17,203 nucleotides of DNA from Desulfurococcales archaeon (GTDB taxonomy: Archaea; Thermoproteota; Thermoprotei_A; Sulfolobales; NBVN01): positions 1 to 17,203 of the forward strand of contig JAGDWE010000002.1 of assembly GCA_023255965.1 (NCBI GenBank), read 5' to 3'. A program made the translations under genes and the position numbers. Below the pieces are notes generated by a model that was not told where the DNA came from, did no database searches, and worked only from the letters and a program-made list of their open reading frames with translations. Of this stretch, positions 4,991-12,234 are shown one piece after another (position 1 is the first letter of the stretch; each line of letters starts with the position of its first letter).

Positions 4991-5761
4991 TTACCTAAGG
5001 ACCTTTAGCGCATTATCCCTAGTCAACTTAATGGCATCGAAATGACTTAAGCCTGAGGTTATTAATGCATGGTAGACCTTCTTAACTGTAAGGGGGTCTG
5101 ATGGATCGCGTCCGCAGTCGCTGTTCACCAATCCCTTATCAATTAATTCAGGGTACTTACTTATTATATCTATCAAATCGGCTATGCCTAACTTACCCTG
5201 CTGAACAGTTAAACCAACGTACGTACCTAGTCCTAGGAATTCATTAATTAGATCCCGAGACGCATGATCGACCACAACTTTATCTGGATGAACTGGGCTG
5301 TTGCGTAGGACCTCACTTAGTTTCCTTATAATCGGTTCCTTGTCCTTACGAGGGGTGTGAATAACTACCAGTTTATCTAATTCGCTAGATACCTTAAGTA
5401 TTCTAGAGAGCGTCTCAACTTCAACTTCACTACCTACTTCAAGCCCTACTTCACCAACTAAATCAGCCCTACTTAGCCATAGTTCCAGCGAATCCATCAG
5501 CTCATTTAATCCTTCGTCAGGTATATTCCTGGGGTGTACACCTAAGCCTATATAGGCCTTAATACCTACCGATCTAAGCCTATCCGGCTCAACGTTGACT
5601 AACCAATTAAATAAATCGAGTAAGGTCTTATGAGATGAAGGCCTTACAGGTATATACGCTAAAATAGCTACAGCCTCTACGCCTTCAGAGCTCAATAACT
5701 CTAATGTCGCGTAATTACTTAGGTGGTGATGTGTATGCGGATCCACGAACACTAATATCAC
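4991..5761 (-). CDS. TatD-related TIM-barrel metal-dependent hydrolase (COG1099-like)
   Basis: The 256-residue protein is an amidohydrolase-superfamily TIM barrel of the archaeal TatD-related group. Metal ligands appear in order: VDPHTHHH (His 9/11), GVHPRN, GEVGLE (Glu 104), VIHTPRK (His 135), VVDHAS (His 166) and NSDCGRD (Asp 215). TatD relatives hydrolyse phosphodiester or related bonds, but this subgroup has no firmly assigned substrate. The start is GTG at 5761; in-frame GTGs at 5752 and 5746 are alternatives, since AGGTGAT overlaps the first. It leads a two-gene unit with the COG1665-like nucleotidyltransferase 7 nt downstream and is divergent from the metalloprotease gene with only 31 nt between them, so promoters must overlap coding DNA or be leaderless. 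Confidence 0.88.
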   Translation of the reverse strand: MILVFVDPHTHHHLSNYATLELLSSEGVEAVAILAYIPVRPSSHKTLLDLFNWLVNVEPDRLRSVGIKAYIGLGVHPRNIPDEGLNELMDSLELWLSRADLVGEVGLEVGSEVEVETLSRILKVSSELDKLVVIHTPRKDKEPIIRKLSEVLRNSPVHPDKVVVDHASRDLINEFLGLGTYVGLTVQQGKLGIADLIDIISKYPELIDKGLVNSDCGRDPSDPLTVKKVYHALITSGLSHFDAIKLTRDNALKVLR

Positions 5762-5792
5762 CTTAGTAATAGTATTTTCGGGGGGTAATTAA

Positions 5793-6446
5793 GTGTGTGA
5801 GCACGTATTTATAGTTTTAATTGCATTACTGCCCCCGGCAATGGTAATTATAGAGTACATGAGCTTTACAAAGGCAGTTAAGTCGTCATCTAAGTGTACT
5901 AACTTAAATTACTTATCGAATATCGTTAGATACGATTTAGCTGAGGTAATAGATTACATACTGGGGACGTCAGTAGATTTAAGGATTTCGTTTAAGGAAG
6001 GTAGGTCGCTCTCTTACCGTTTACCCCTAACTAGACCTACGGTGGTAATTAACCTCGAGCTCCTTAAGCCTAGCTCACTAGCAAGGAATATCTTGTTGCT
6101 TCACTTAATTCATGAACTATGTCATATTAAGAGAAGGTCATCTATTAGGGTGCTAATCCATAAATTGATACTACTCCCTACACTACTTTACCTAGCTGAG
6201 GTATTCCTGAACAACGCTATGTACCTGCTTATCATCGTCTTATCCACCTACGCGGTCTTAAAGCTGCTCAATCTAGTTGATGAAATAAAGACGGATGAGT
6301 GCGTAGTTAGGTATTTAGGTCATGAATTTACGTTGGACATATATAAGAACTTAAGTAGTAAGCGTTCGTTAGAGGTTATTAAGGAGTTCCTGAAATGTAG
6401 GGTGCCAGTGGAATTAAGGGTTAAGTACTTAATGGGTCAACGATGA
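5793..6446 (+). CDS. Membrane-bound M48/M56-like zinc metalloprotease
   Basis: The 217-residue protein carries a gluzincin site: HLIHELCHIKRR with HExxH at 107-111, and EIKTD at 164-168, matching the ExxxD pattern that supplies the third zinc ligand in HtpX/Ste24-type (M48) proteases. An N-terminal hydrophobic helix (about 4-22) and a hydrophobic hairpin (about 126-160) between the two halves of the site suggest a membrane protein with a cytoplasm-facing active site, as in M48 and M56 families. At 217 residues it is shorter than HtpX (about 290), lacking part of the usual N-terminal helices. The start is GTG at 5793 behind GGGGGGT. Its substrate is unknown; a role in membrane protein quality control is inference. 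Divergent from the TatD-like gene. Confidence 0.72.
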   Translation: MCEHVFIVLIALLPPAMVIIEYMSFTKAVKSSSKCTNLNYLSNIVRYDLAEVIDYILGTSVDLRISFKEGRSLSYRLPLTRPTVVINLELLKPSSLARNILLLHLIHELCHIKRRSSIRVLIHKLILLPTLLYLAEVFLNNAMYLLIIVLSTYAVLKLLNLVDEIKTDECVVRYLGHEFTLDIYKNLSSKRSLEVIKEFLKCRVPVELRVKYLMGQR

Positions 6447-6462
6447 TCTCTAAGGTTCTATT

Positions 6463-6585
6463 ATGGCTGTTTTCCTTCAATTGCCCTTCGCAGTCTTGAG
6501 GAAGTCGTATTCTGATAAATTAGGTGGTATGGAGCCCTCCTTAACTAAGGCAAAAGCGTATGCGATGATCGTCGCAGAGGATTAA
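6463..6585 (+). CDS. Possible 40-residue peptide or gene fragment
   Basis: A plus-strand frame (ATG at 6463, TAA at 6583-6585) encodes a peptide ending SLTKAKAYAMIVAED. It has no good ribosome binding site and no family was recognised; it may be a fragment of a decayed gene, since it follows the metalloprotease stop by only 16 nt and lies in a relic-rich region. Confidence 0.2.
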   Translation: MAVFLQLPFAVLRKSYSDKLGGMEPSLTKAKAYAMIVAED

Positions 6586-6820
6586 GATCAAATACTATAA
6601 ACTTTCACGAACCTCAAAAACAGTCCGTACTGACGGAGGCGGTAGGGAGGAAGTCAGTAATGGATAGATGATTGGGTGCTGGGTATTAAGGGACGTAGGA
6701 GTTTGTGGATCATACCTCTATAGAGAGATAGCTTTAGAATCTACCTTTAGATAGTATCCTTAATGCTATTACCAGTTGATGCCATACTGGGGCGGTTGCA
6801 GCACAACCCTTACCAAGCCT

Positions 6821-6862
6821 ATTGTGGGAGCCTCAACGAATTCGTTCATCAAAAATTATATG
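6821..6862. repeat. Dispersed 42-nt repeat, copy 2
   Basis: ATTGTGGGAGCCTCAACG, the palindrome AACGAATTCGTT, then CATCAAAAATTATATG; 40 of 41 aligned bases are identical to 3814-3854, with one extra A. The similarity stops abruptly at both edges, so this is a short mobile or element-end sequence, not a duplicated locus. Confidence 0.8.
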
Positions 6863-6984
6863 TTTTATGTTTTAAGCGTTCGTATATTTAAGTTATAAGT
6901 ACTTAAGACATGCTGCTTGATTGGATGCCACTACGTTAGAGAACCTACCATAGATTTTTAAGAAGTAAATCAGTAGGAGGTTAG

Positions 6985-7734
6985 GTGGTAAGAATATTTA
7001 AGATAAAGTTATTAGATGACGTTAGGGTTAACGGTAAAGTATTAATTGTTGGACTGCCTGGCATGGGCGGGGTAGCATACACCGTCGCTAACTACTTAAT
7101 CACTTCATTGAGGTCTAAGCTGGTCGCCGAGCTCTACAGCTATAGTTACCCACCGCAGTTAGGCGTAAGTGATGGTAGGGCATATCTAATTAAGGCGTAC
7201 CTGTACGAAACGCCTTCAGCGCTCCTGCTAACGGCTAATGCGCAGCCGCCAACTAATGAAGCTCAGAACGAGTTCTGTGACACCATTCTCGAATACTTAA
7301 GTAGGCGGGGACTAAGTAAAGTGATAGCTACGGCTGCATACGTTGTCAGCAGTGTTGGGAGGAATAGGAACGTATATATAGCAGGCAATGATAAGGATAT
7401 ATTAGAGGAATTTGTCAAATTAGGTGCCCAACCATTAAGTAGTGGAGTTATATCGGGGGTGAATGGAGCTATAGTTGGATGGGCATCATATTATGATATA
7501 CCCGCTGCTGTATTACTGGCTGAAACATGGGATGCGATAGTCCAACTCGATGAAGTAGATTACCGGGCAGCTAAACACTTACTAAGCGTGATTAGTAGGT
7601 ATCTTGGCGTTGAGGTAAATTTGGTGGAGTTGGACGGATTAGCTGATAACATTGAGGTAAGGGTGATGAATATGATTGCGAGGTCTATTAAGCAGCAGAT
7701 GGAAGTTAAGAAAGGACCTGAGAGCGTTATGTAG
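6985..7734 (+). CDS. PAC2-family protein (proteasome assembly chaperone-like, COG2047)
   Basis: The 249-residue protein matches the archaeal PAC2 family: VLIVGLPGMGGVAYTVANYLI (about 19-39), the following YSYSYPPQLGVSDGRAYL segment, a QPPTNEAQNEFCDTILEYL stretch, and GVISGVNGAIVGWA ... ILL/VLLAET later in the fold. Eukaryotic relatives (PAC2) chaperone assembly of the 20S proteasome; the archaeal proteins are annotated as possible ATP-grasp-related or assembly factors, with little direct evidence. A proteasome beta gene lies 6.5 kb away, but that alone does not prove a link. The start is GTG at 6985 after AGGAGG (4-nt spacing). The HAD phosphatase gene begins 9 nt after its stop, indicating an operon. 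Confidence 0.88.
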   Translation: MVRIFKIKLLDDVRVNGKVLIVGLPGMGGVAYTVANYLITSLRSKLVAELYSYSYPPQLGVSDGRAYLIKAYLYETPSALLLTANAQPPTNEAQNEFCDTILEYLSRRGLSKVIATAAYVVSSVGRNRNVYIAGNDKDILEEFVKLGAQPLSSGVISGVNGAIVGWASYYDIPAAVLLAETWDAIVQLDEVDYRAAKHLLSVISRYLGVEVNLVELDGLADNIEVRVMNMIARSIKQQMEVKKGPESVM

Positions 7735-7743
7735 GGCATCAAC

Positions 7744-8397
7744 ATGATTAGGGCTGTTGTATTCGACTTAGATGGCACGTTAATAGATAGCATCGACGCA
7801 CATGCCATTTCATGGATTACAGCGTATAGGTTATTGGGTTATGGCAATGTACCCATAAGCGAGGTTAAAAAGTACATAGGGGTCAGGGGCGATCTAATTA
7901 CTGAGAAGGTCCTCGGCGGAAATGCGCTAAAGGACTACGGCAAGATAAGGATTCTCAAGGATAGGGTGTTCCTAAAGTTAGCTAGGGACGGAGTTGTTTC
8001 GGTGTACCCCGATACCCATCACGTACTTAGGGTGTTAAAGGACCGTGGATTAAAACTATGCTTAGCTACATCAACTAACATACCGACACTCCTACCTATC
8101 TTAGAGCACTTTAAATTAGTTGATTTCTTCGACGCGGTAGTTGCTGGTGAGGAAGTATTAAGGAGCAAGCCGGAGCCGGATCTATTTCTGGAAGCCTTAA
8201 GGAGGGTTGGAGTAGATCCTAACGACAGTTTAGTAGTAGGCGACACGCTATATGATGTAATCCCATCCAAGAAGATAGGGGCTGTCTCAGTGCTCCTTGT
8301 TAGGCCCGGGAATGATGCATCAATGATTAGAGAGCATGCGATGCCTGACTATGTAATTAACGACTTAAGGGGACTTATAGATATAGCTTTTCGATGA
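7744..8397 (+). CDS. HAD-superfamily phosphatase (phosphoglycolate phosphatase-like)
   Basis: The 217-residue soluble hydrolase has all four HAD motifs: FDLDGT (nucleophile Asp 8, general acid Asp 10), the Ser/Thr of LATST (about 110), the Lys of SKPEPD (Lys 142) and VVGDTLYDV (Asp 167, Asp 171). A helical cap lies between motifs I and II (about 15-85), i.e. a C1 cap as in phosphoglycolate phosphatase, beta-phosphoglucomutase and pyrophosphatase PpaX relatives. The exact substrate cannot be read from sequence. ATG at 7744 follows the PAC2 stop by 9 nt, so the two are cotranscribed. It ends 9 nt from the convergent M23-like gene. Confidence 0.9.
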   Translation: MIRAVVFDLDGTLIDSIDAHAISWITAYRLLGYGNVPISEVKKYIGVRGDLITEKVLGGNALKDYGKIRILKDRVFLKLARDGVVSVYPDTHHVLRVLKDRGLKLCLATSTNIPTLLPILEHFKLVDFFDAVVAGEEVLRSKPEPDLFLEALRRVGVDPNDSLVVGDTLYDVIPSKKIGAVSVLLVRPGNDASMIREHAMPDYVINDLRGLIDIAFR

Positions 8398-8406
8398 TTA
8401 ACGTGG

Positions 8407-9405
8407 TCAAGCGCGTTTTAGCTCTAGATGTAAGAGCTCGCCCTCTCCTAAGTCGTATTTACTTGCCTCGGAATCAGGAAGCACAAGTTTTACCTGCGCC
8501 TTCCTTGATATAAGGAATTCCACGCCCTTAATATTAAGATCTCCCTCCTTAACGGTTATGGCCAGCCCTTTGAAGCAGTTGCTAAAGCCCGTAACTAAGT
8601 TAAGCAGGTTAGTCCTACTATATAGCCATTCATTGAAGCTAACGTAGAAGTCAGGGATCACTAGCGAGTACCACTTGCCATTTCTCTTAATATAACCTAT
8701 ATAAGTTGATGCGATCGCTACCTTCTCATTCACATAGGGTTTACTGGCAATGTGTATGTAGCCTACGTAATCTAATCCTAGACCTAGTTGTCCGTTAATC
8801 AGTCCTATGCTACCTTTAGAGGTCCTACAAAGCACACCTAATGCTAAGGGATTATCAGTACTACACAGTATGAAGTTCCTACGTACTTCATTAATCCTTA
8901 CGATTAATGATCTGCCGGCTATTAGTTCTTGAGCTATGCTCGTATCATTAAATAGCTCATAATTAAACATTAGCTTAACGGCTTTTGAGGGCCTTAATGA
9001 GGAATCCCTACATATCTCTAAGTGGATATGTGGGATGTGGTGGTATGAGAGGTAATTGCTTCTCAAGTACCTGCCGATAGAGTCACCTACATTTACCCGT
9101 TCTCCAATACTCACTGCGGGAATTACATGCATCAACTTAGCCATGAATTTACCGTCCTTCAATTTCATCGCAATTACGTAGTCGGTTGAGCTATATCCCC
9201 CTAAGGGTGCCTCGATTTTCTGAATGCGTTCTACACAACCTGATATAGGTGATAGTGCATCCTCACCGAACTCAGTAGAGTTTGAGATGTCCACAGCCGC
9301 CCCATTAATGTGGGGTGTGTATGGGCTTGAGAAAAAGCTTGCATATCCCTTTATGTGCATGTAGATGTCTATATCCCCAACATATGCTAACTTAATGAAC
9401 TCCAT
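8407..9405 (-). CDS. M23 (LytM)-like metallopeptidase-fold protein
   Basis: The N-terminal half keeps the LytM/M23 zinc site: PHINGAAVDIS (His 33, Asp 40, numbered from the TTG at 9408), ALSPISGCVERI, a strand pair leading to KLMHV (His 94), the GERVNVGDSIGRY 'GQ.V..G..IG' turn, and HIPHIHLEIC (His 127-x-His 129). The usual HxGxD motif is loosened to a seven-residue spacing. Residues about 150-332 form an unrecognised beta-rich C-terminal part. Archaea lack murein, so cell-wall cleavage is unlikely; the target might be S-layer glycoprotein or a partner peptide (inference). No signal peptide is evident, suggesting cytoplasmic action. The ATG at 9405 is preferred over the adjacent TTG at 9408; a TATA-like TTTATAGG lies just upstream. 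Divergent from the phosphoesterase gene. Confidence 0.65.
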   Translation of the reverse strand: MEFIKLAYVGDIDIYMHIKGYASFFSSPYTPHINGAAVDISNSTEFGEDALSPISGCVERIQKIEAPLGGYSSTDYVIAMKLKDGKFMAKLMHVIPAVSIGERVNVGDSIGRYLRSNYLSYHHIPHIHLEICRDSSLRPSKAVKLMFNYELFNDTSIAQELIAGRSLIVRINEVRRNFILCSTDNPLALGVLCRTSKGSIGLINGQLGLGLDYVGYIHIASKPYVNEKVAIASTYIGYIKRNGKWYSLVIPDFYVSFNEWLYSRTNLLNLVTGFSNCFKGLAITVKEGDLNIKGVEFLISRKAQVKLVLPDSEASKYDLGEGELLHLELKRA

Positions 9406-9492
9406 CAAGTCCCTAGATAATTTAATTAAATCCCCTATAAACTGCTTTAAACCTTAATATCCCTATCAGGCAATCACTGTCGGTGGTTGTAG

Positions 9493-10236
9493 GTGAAGGT
9501 GTTAATAATATCAGATATTCATGGGAATAGCGATGCGTTAAACGCGGTAATTAACTCATGTGGTGACTGGGACTACCTCTGGGTCTTGGGAGATCTGGTT
9601 GATTACGGACCTGAACCACATGTAGTTGTAGATGTAATTAAGGAGCTAAGGCCGGACGTGATAGTAATGGGTAACCACGATCACGCGGTGGCCTTCAATA
9701 CTGATTGTAAGTGTGCCCCGGAATTACATGAGTTAAGCGAGTACACTAGGAATGAAATCTCATATAGGCTCTTAAGCAGGGATCAAATAACTTGGTTGAG
9801 TACCTTACCTATGGTGTACAGCGGCTTATACGATAATTTAAGGGTTTACGTAGTTCATGGATCCCCTAGAAATCCTCTCTACGGCTACTTAAAACCTACC
9901 TTACCATTGAGCGAATTAAGGCTATCGTTAACAGCCAGCATAGTCGCAGTAAGCCCTAAGCCGATAGATGTAGATTTGGTGGTCACCGGCCATACGCACA
10001 TCCCAATGGACATTAAGATTAACTCTATGAGGGTATTAAATCCAGGGAGCGTAGGTCAACCACGTGACGGCGATCCAAGGGCGTCCTACATGGTGGTCGA
10101 CTTAAATAACCTTGAAGTGGAATTACGTAGGGCTAAATACGATATTAATAAGGTGATTAGCAAGTTAAGGTCATTAAATTTAGATGTCAGGTACTTCGTA
10201 TGGCTGGAGAAGATATTAACCGAGGGTGGCGTGTAA
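9493..10236 (+). CDS. Calcineurin-like metallophosphoesterase (YfcE/MJ0936-like)
   Basis: The 247-residue protein contains every metallophosphoesterase signature: ISDIHGN (Asp 8, His 10), LGDLVDYG (Asp 34), MGNHDHA (Asn 61, His 62), VVHGSP (His 122) and TGHTHIP (His 167, His 169), with LNPGSVGQPRDGD typical of the YfcE/MJ0936 subgroup. It should bind two divalent metal ions and hydrolyse a phosphodiester, perhaps a cyclic nucleotide; the natural substrate is unknown. The start is GTG at 9493, giving the standard MKVLIISDIHGN. The coding frame ends 68 nt before the HTH gene, with a likely promoter between, so it may be a single-gene transcript. Confidence 0.93.
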   Translation: MKVLIISDIHGNSDALNAVINSCGDWDYLWVLGDLVDYGPEPHVVVDVIKELRPDVIVMGNHDHAVAFNTDCKCAPELHELSEYTRNEISYRLLSRDQITWLSTLPMVYSGLYDNLRVYVVHGSPRNPLYGYLKPTLPLSELRLSLTASIVAVSPKPIDVDLVVTGHTHIPMDIKINSMRVLNPGSVGQPRDGDPRASYMVVDLNNLEVELRRAKYDINKVISKLRSLNLDVRYFVWLEKILTEGGV

Positions 10237-10256
10237 TGGCCTTCACTCACTAAAGT

Positions 10257-10272
10257 AGAGTATATTAACTCT
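10257..10272 (+). promoter_or_regulatory. TATA box inside a palindrome before the HTH gene
   Basis: AGAGT (10257-10261) and ACTCT (10268-10272) form an inverted repeat around ATATTA, and TATTAACTCT recurs once at 10276-10285. The palindrome encloses the best TATA candidate, whose predicted start (near 10290) just precedes the GGAGG ribosome site. A repressor bound here would block transcription, suggesting autoregulation by the downstream HTH protein (inference). It shares a 14-nt word with the tRNA-Cys promoter. Confidence 0.4.
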
Positions 10273-10304
10273 GTTATTAACTCTATTTTAACGGAGGACG
10301 ATCC

Positions 10305-10661
10305 TTGTCAATGCCGTTTTGTGAGGTGTATATAAGAATGCTACTTCCAGCATTAAGGGCTATTATAGCTAGGGAGCTTATCTCATCATACGGATATACT
10401 CAATGGTCTGCTGCCAAGGCCTTAGGCATTACGCAGCCATTAATTAATTACTACCTAAGCGGTAAGAGGGGTTCTAAGCTACTTAATAGCCTAGCTAAAC
10501 ATGAAGACGTTGTAAAGTACGTTAAGGAGATCGCTGCAACGATAGCTATTAGTGGAGCGCATGGTGAGGTATACTGCAGAATATGTAGTTACTTAAGAAA
10601 TAATCAAGAGCTCCTTAAGGAACTAGGTATTAACTACCTTATGTACAGTAAATGTGGGTGA
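10305..10661 (+). CDS. XRE-type HTH transcriptional regulator with C-terminal cysteines
   Basis: The 118-residue protein has a helix-turn-helix at about 32-56 (TQWSAAKALGITQPLINYYL then SGKRG), of the lambda-repressor/XRE kind found in an archaeal regulator family I recall as COG2522. The C-terminal part carries cysteines at 91 and 94 (CRIC) and 117, plus Cys 6, which could bind metal or an iron-sulfur cluster or sense thiols. The start is a TTG at 10305 with GGAGGA 6 nt upstream; the ATG at 10311 is the alternative. Its stop overlaps the region where the cysteine desulfurase begins, so the two are cotranscribed. It likely controls its own operon and possibly sulfur metabolism; the ligand is unknown. 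Confidence 0.8.
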   Translation: MSMPFCEVYIRMLLPALRAIIARELISSYGYTQWSAAKALGITQPLINYYLSGKRGSKLLNSLAKHEDVVKYVKEIAATIAISGAHGEVYCRICSYLRNNQELLKELGINYLMYSKCG

Positions 10662-10674
10662 TTGGTGTCTATCC

Positions 10675-11928
10675 TTGGCTTTAAACGTTAATGTGATTAG
10701 GGAGGACTTCCCGCTCATCAAGGACAGGAAGATCGTATACCTAGATAATGCGGCGACGACTCAGAAGCCGATTCAGGTGATTAATGCTATAAGTAATTAC
10801 TATATGAAGTTTAACGCGAATATCCACAGAGGTCTTTACGAATTAAGCCAGGAAGCTAGCAAGTTATATGAGGAAGCGCATGGGGTTGTAGCTAAATTCA
10901 TTAACGCAGGTAGCTGGGAGGAGGTAGTATTTACTAGGAATGCAACTGAAGGTATCAACATATTAGCTCAGGCACTCGTTAATAGGTACCTTAAACCTGG
11001 CGATGAGGTAGTGATAAGCATTATGGAGCACCACAGCAATATGTTGCCGTGGATCAGGCTATCAGAGACCTATGGAGTAAAGGTCAAGGTGGTTGGAATC
11101 GATTCGGATGGGCTATTAGACTATGATGAATTATCAAACGTCCTAACACCTAGGACTAAAGTAGTTAGCATCACCCATGCATCAAACGTCCTAGGGACGT
11201 TAAATGACGTAAGGAGGATAGCTAAATTAGGGCATGAAGTTGATGCCTTAGTAGTTGTTGATGGAGCTCAATCTGTTCCCCACCTACCAGTAAATGTTAG
11301 GGAATTAGATGTAGACTTCATGGTATTCAGTGGGCATAAGATGTTAGGTCCTACCGGAATAGGTGTTTTATGGGGGCGTAAGGACCTACTTGAGGACTTA
11401 CCTCCAGTGCTTCAAGGGGGAGACATGATTAAATACGTAGGTATAGAGGTCAAGGGAGGGGTCCTAATTAATCATAGGATAATATACAACGACTTGCCAT
11501 GGAAGTTTGAGGCAGGAACCCCTAATATCGCTGGTGGTATAGGACTTGCTGAGGCTGTTAACTATCTAATTAGATTAGGAATGGAGGAGGTGAGAGCTCA
11601 CGAAGTCGAATTAACGAGGTATGCCCTACGTAGATTAGATGAGACACTTAAGGATGATATCAAGATATTAGGGCCTAAGCACCCCGAGTTAAGGAGCGGC
11701 TTGATCTCTATAGCGTTTAAGGGGATTAATCCACATGTGGTAGCTTCCTTAATGTCCACTAAGAATATAGCGGTTAGATCGGGCTATCACTGTGCTCAAC
11801 CGCTACATGAGTATTTAGGGGTTTATGACGGGACTCTACGTGCAAGCTTCTACATATATAACGATGTAGACGATATCAACGCCTTTATTAGCTCACTAGA
11901 GGAGGTAATTAACGTTCTCAGTAAGTAA
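10675..11928 (+). CDS. sufS: Cysteine desulfurase, SufS/CsdA type
   Basis: SufS is a PLP enzyme that removes sulfur from cysteine as a persulfide for iron-sulfur clusters and other sulfur carriers. Visible features are YLDNAATTQKP near the N terminus, the EHHSNMLPW PLP-ring motif, VVDGAQSVPH, the PLP lysine in FSGHKMLGPTGIGVLWG (Lys 222 from this start), and the catalytic persulfide cysteine in RSGYHCAQPLHEYLG (Cys 373), the RxGxxCAQP form of group II enzymes. Length (417) is normal. The open frame extends back to a GTG at 10654 overlapping the HTH stop, but TTG at 10675 has GGTG 7 nt before it and gives the family-like start ALNVNVIREDFPLI. Operonic with the HTH regulator; a TusA-like gene follows 70 nt later. 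Confidence 0.95.
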   Translation: MALNVNVIREDFPLIKDRKIVYLDNAATTQKPIQVINAISNYYMKFNANIHRGLYELSQEASKLYEEAHGVVAKFINAGSWEEVVFTRNATEGINILAQALVNRYLKPGDEVVISIMEHHSNMLPWIRLSETYGVKVKVVGIDSDGLLDYDELSNVLTPRTKVVSITHASNVLGTLNDVRRIAKLGHEVDALVVVDGAQSVPHLPVNVRELDVDFMVFSGHKMLGPTGIGVLWGRKDLLEDLPPVLQGGDMIKYVGIEVKGGVLINHRIIYNDLPWKFEAGTPNIAGGIGLAEAVNYLIRLGMEEVRAHEVELTRYALRRLDETLKDDIKILGPKHPELRSGLISIAFKGINPHVVASLMSTKNIAVRSGYHCAQPLHEYLGVYDGTLRASFYIYNDVDDINAFISSLEEVINVLSK

Positions 11929-11998
11929 AGCTACTTAATTAATTAGTTGGATTTAATTTAATTAACTTAGGAATTGCCTAGTTATTAGGGTGTTGGCA

Positions 11999-12226
11999 TT
12001 GAAGGTAATCGATCTAAGGTTTAAGGAGCCTGGGTGTACTGGGCACCCTGTTGTTAGGTTAAATAATCGATTAAGGGAGCTCAACGAGGATAGGGTGTTG
12101 ATTAGATTTAATTTAGAGGACATACCTTTGAAGGCATTAGAACTGCTGATAGGTAGGTATGGGTATAGGGTGGATGAGGTAAGGAACGTTAATGACTACG
12201 TAGAGGTCGTGGCCATTAAAGCGTAA
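11999..12226 (+). CDS. TusA/SirA-like sulfur-carrier family protein, variant active site
   Basis: The 75-residue protein has the TusA layout: first strand KVIDLRFKEPGC, a helix (PVVRLNNRLREL), a second strand RVLIRFN, a second helix LKALELLIGRYG and strands ending VEVVAIKA. TusA relays persulfide sulfur from cysteine desulfurases through the cysteine of a CPxP motif; here the motif is CTGHP, so the cysteine is kept but the first proline is not. Position just after sufS supports a sulfur-transfer role. TTG at 11999 is chosen because GGTG lies 6 nt before it and the N terminus then matches the family; GTG at 11990 is possible. An AT-rich TATA-like run at 11951-11963 suggests its own promoter. 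Family assignment is by resemblance. Confidence 0.6.
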   Translation: MKVIDLRFKEPGCTGHPVVRLNNRLRELNEDRVLIRFNLEDIPLKALELLIGRYGYRVDEVRNVNDYVEVVAIKA

Positions 12227-12234
12227 TTTGTATT

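Larger units (their letters stand above)
6447..6984. other. 540-nt gene-poor stretch with relic sequences
   Basis: The stretch contains a short unexplained frame (6463-6585), a GGCGGTAGGGAGGAAGTCAG segment at 6639-6658 resembling a TnpB-element right end in plus orientation, and the second copy of the 42-nt dispersed repeat at 6821-6862. An AT-rich TATA-like GATTTTTAAG near 6953-6962 probably serves the PAC2 gene. No intact gene is visible. Confidence 0.45.
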
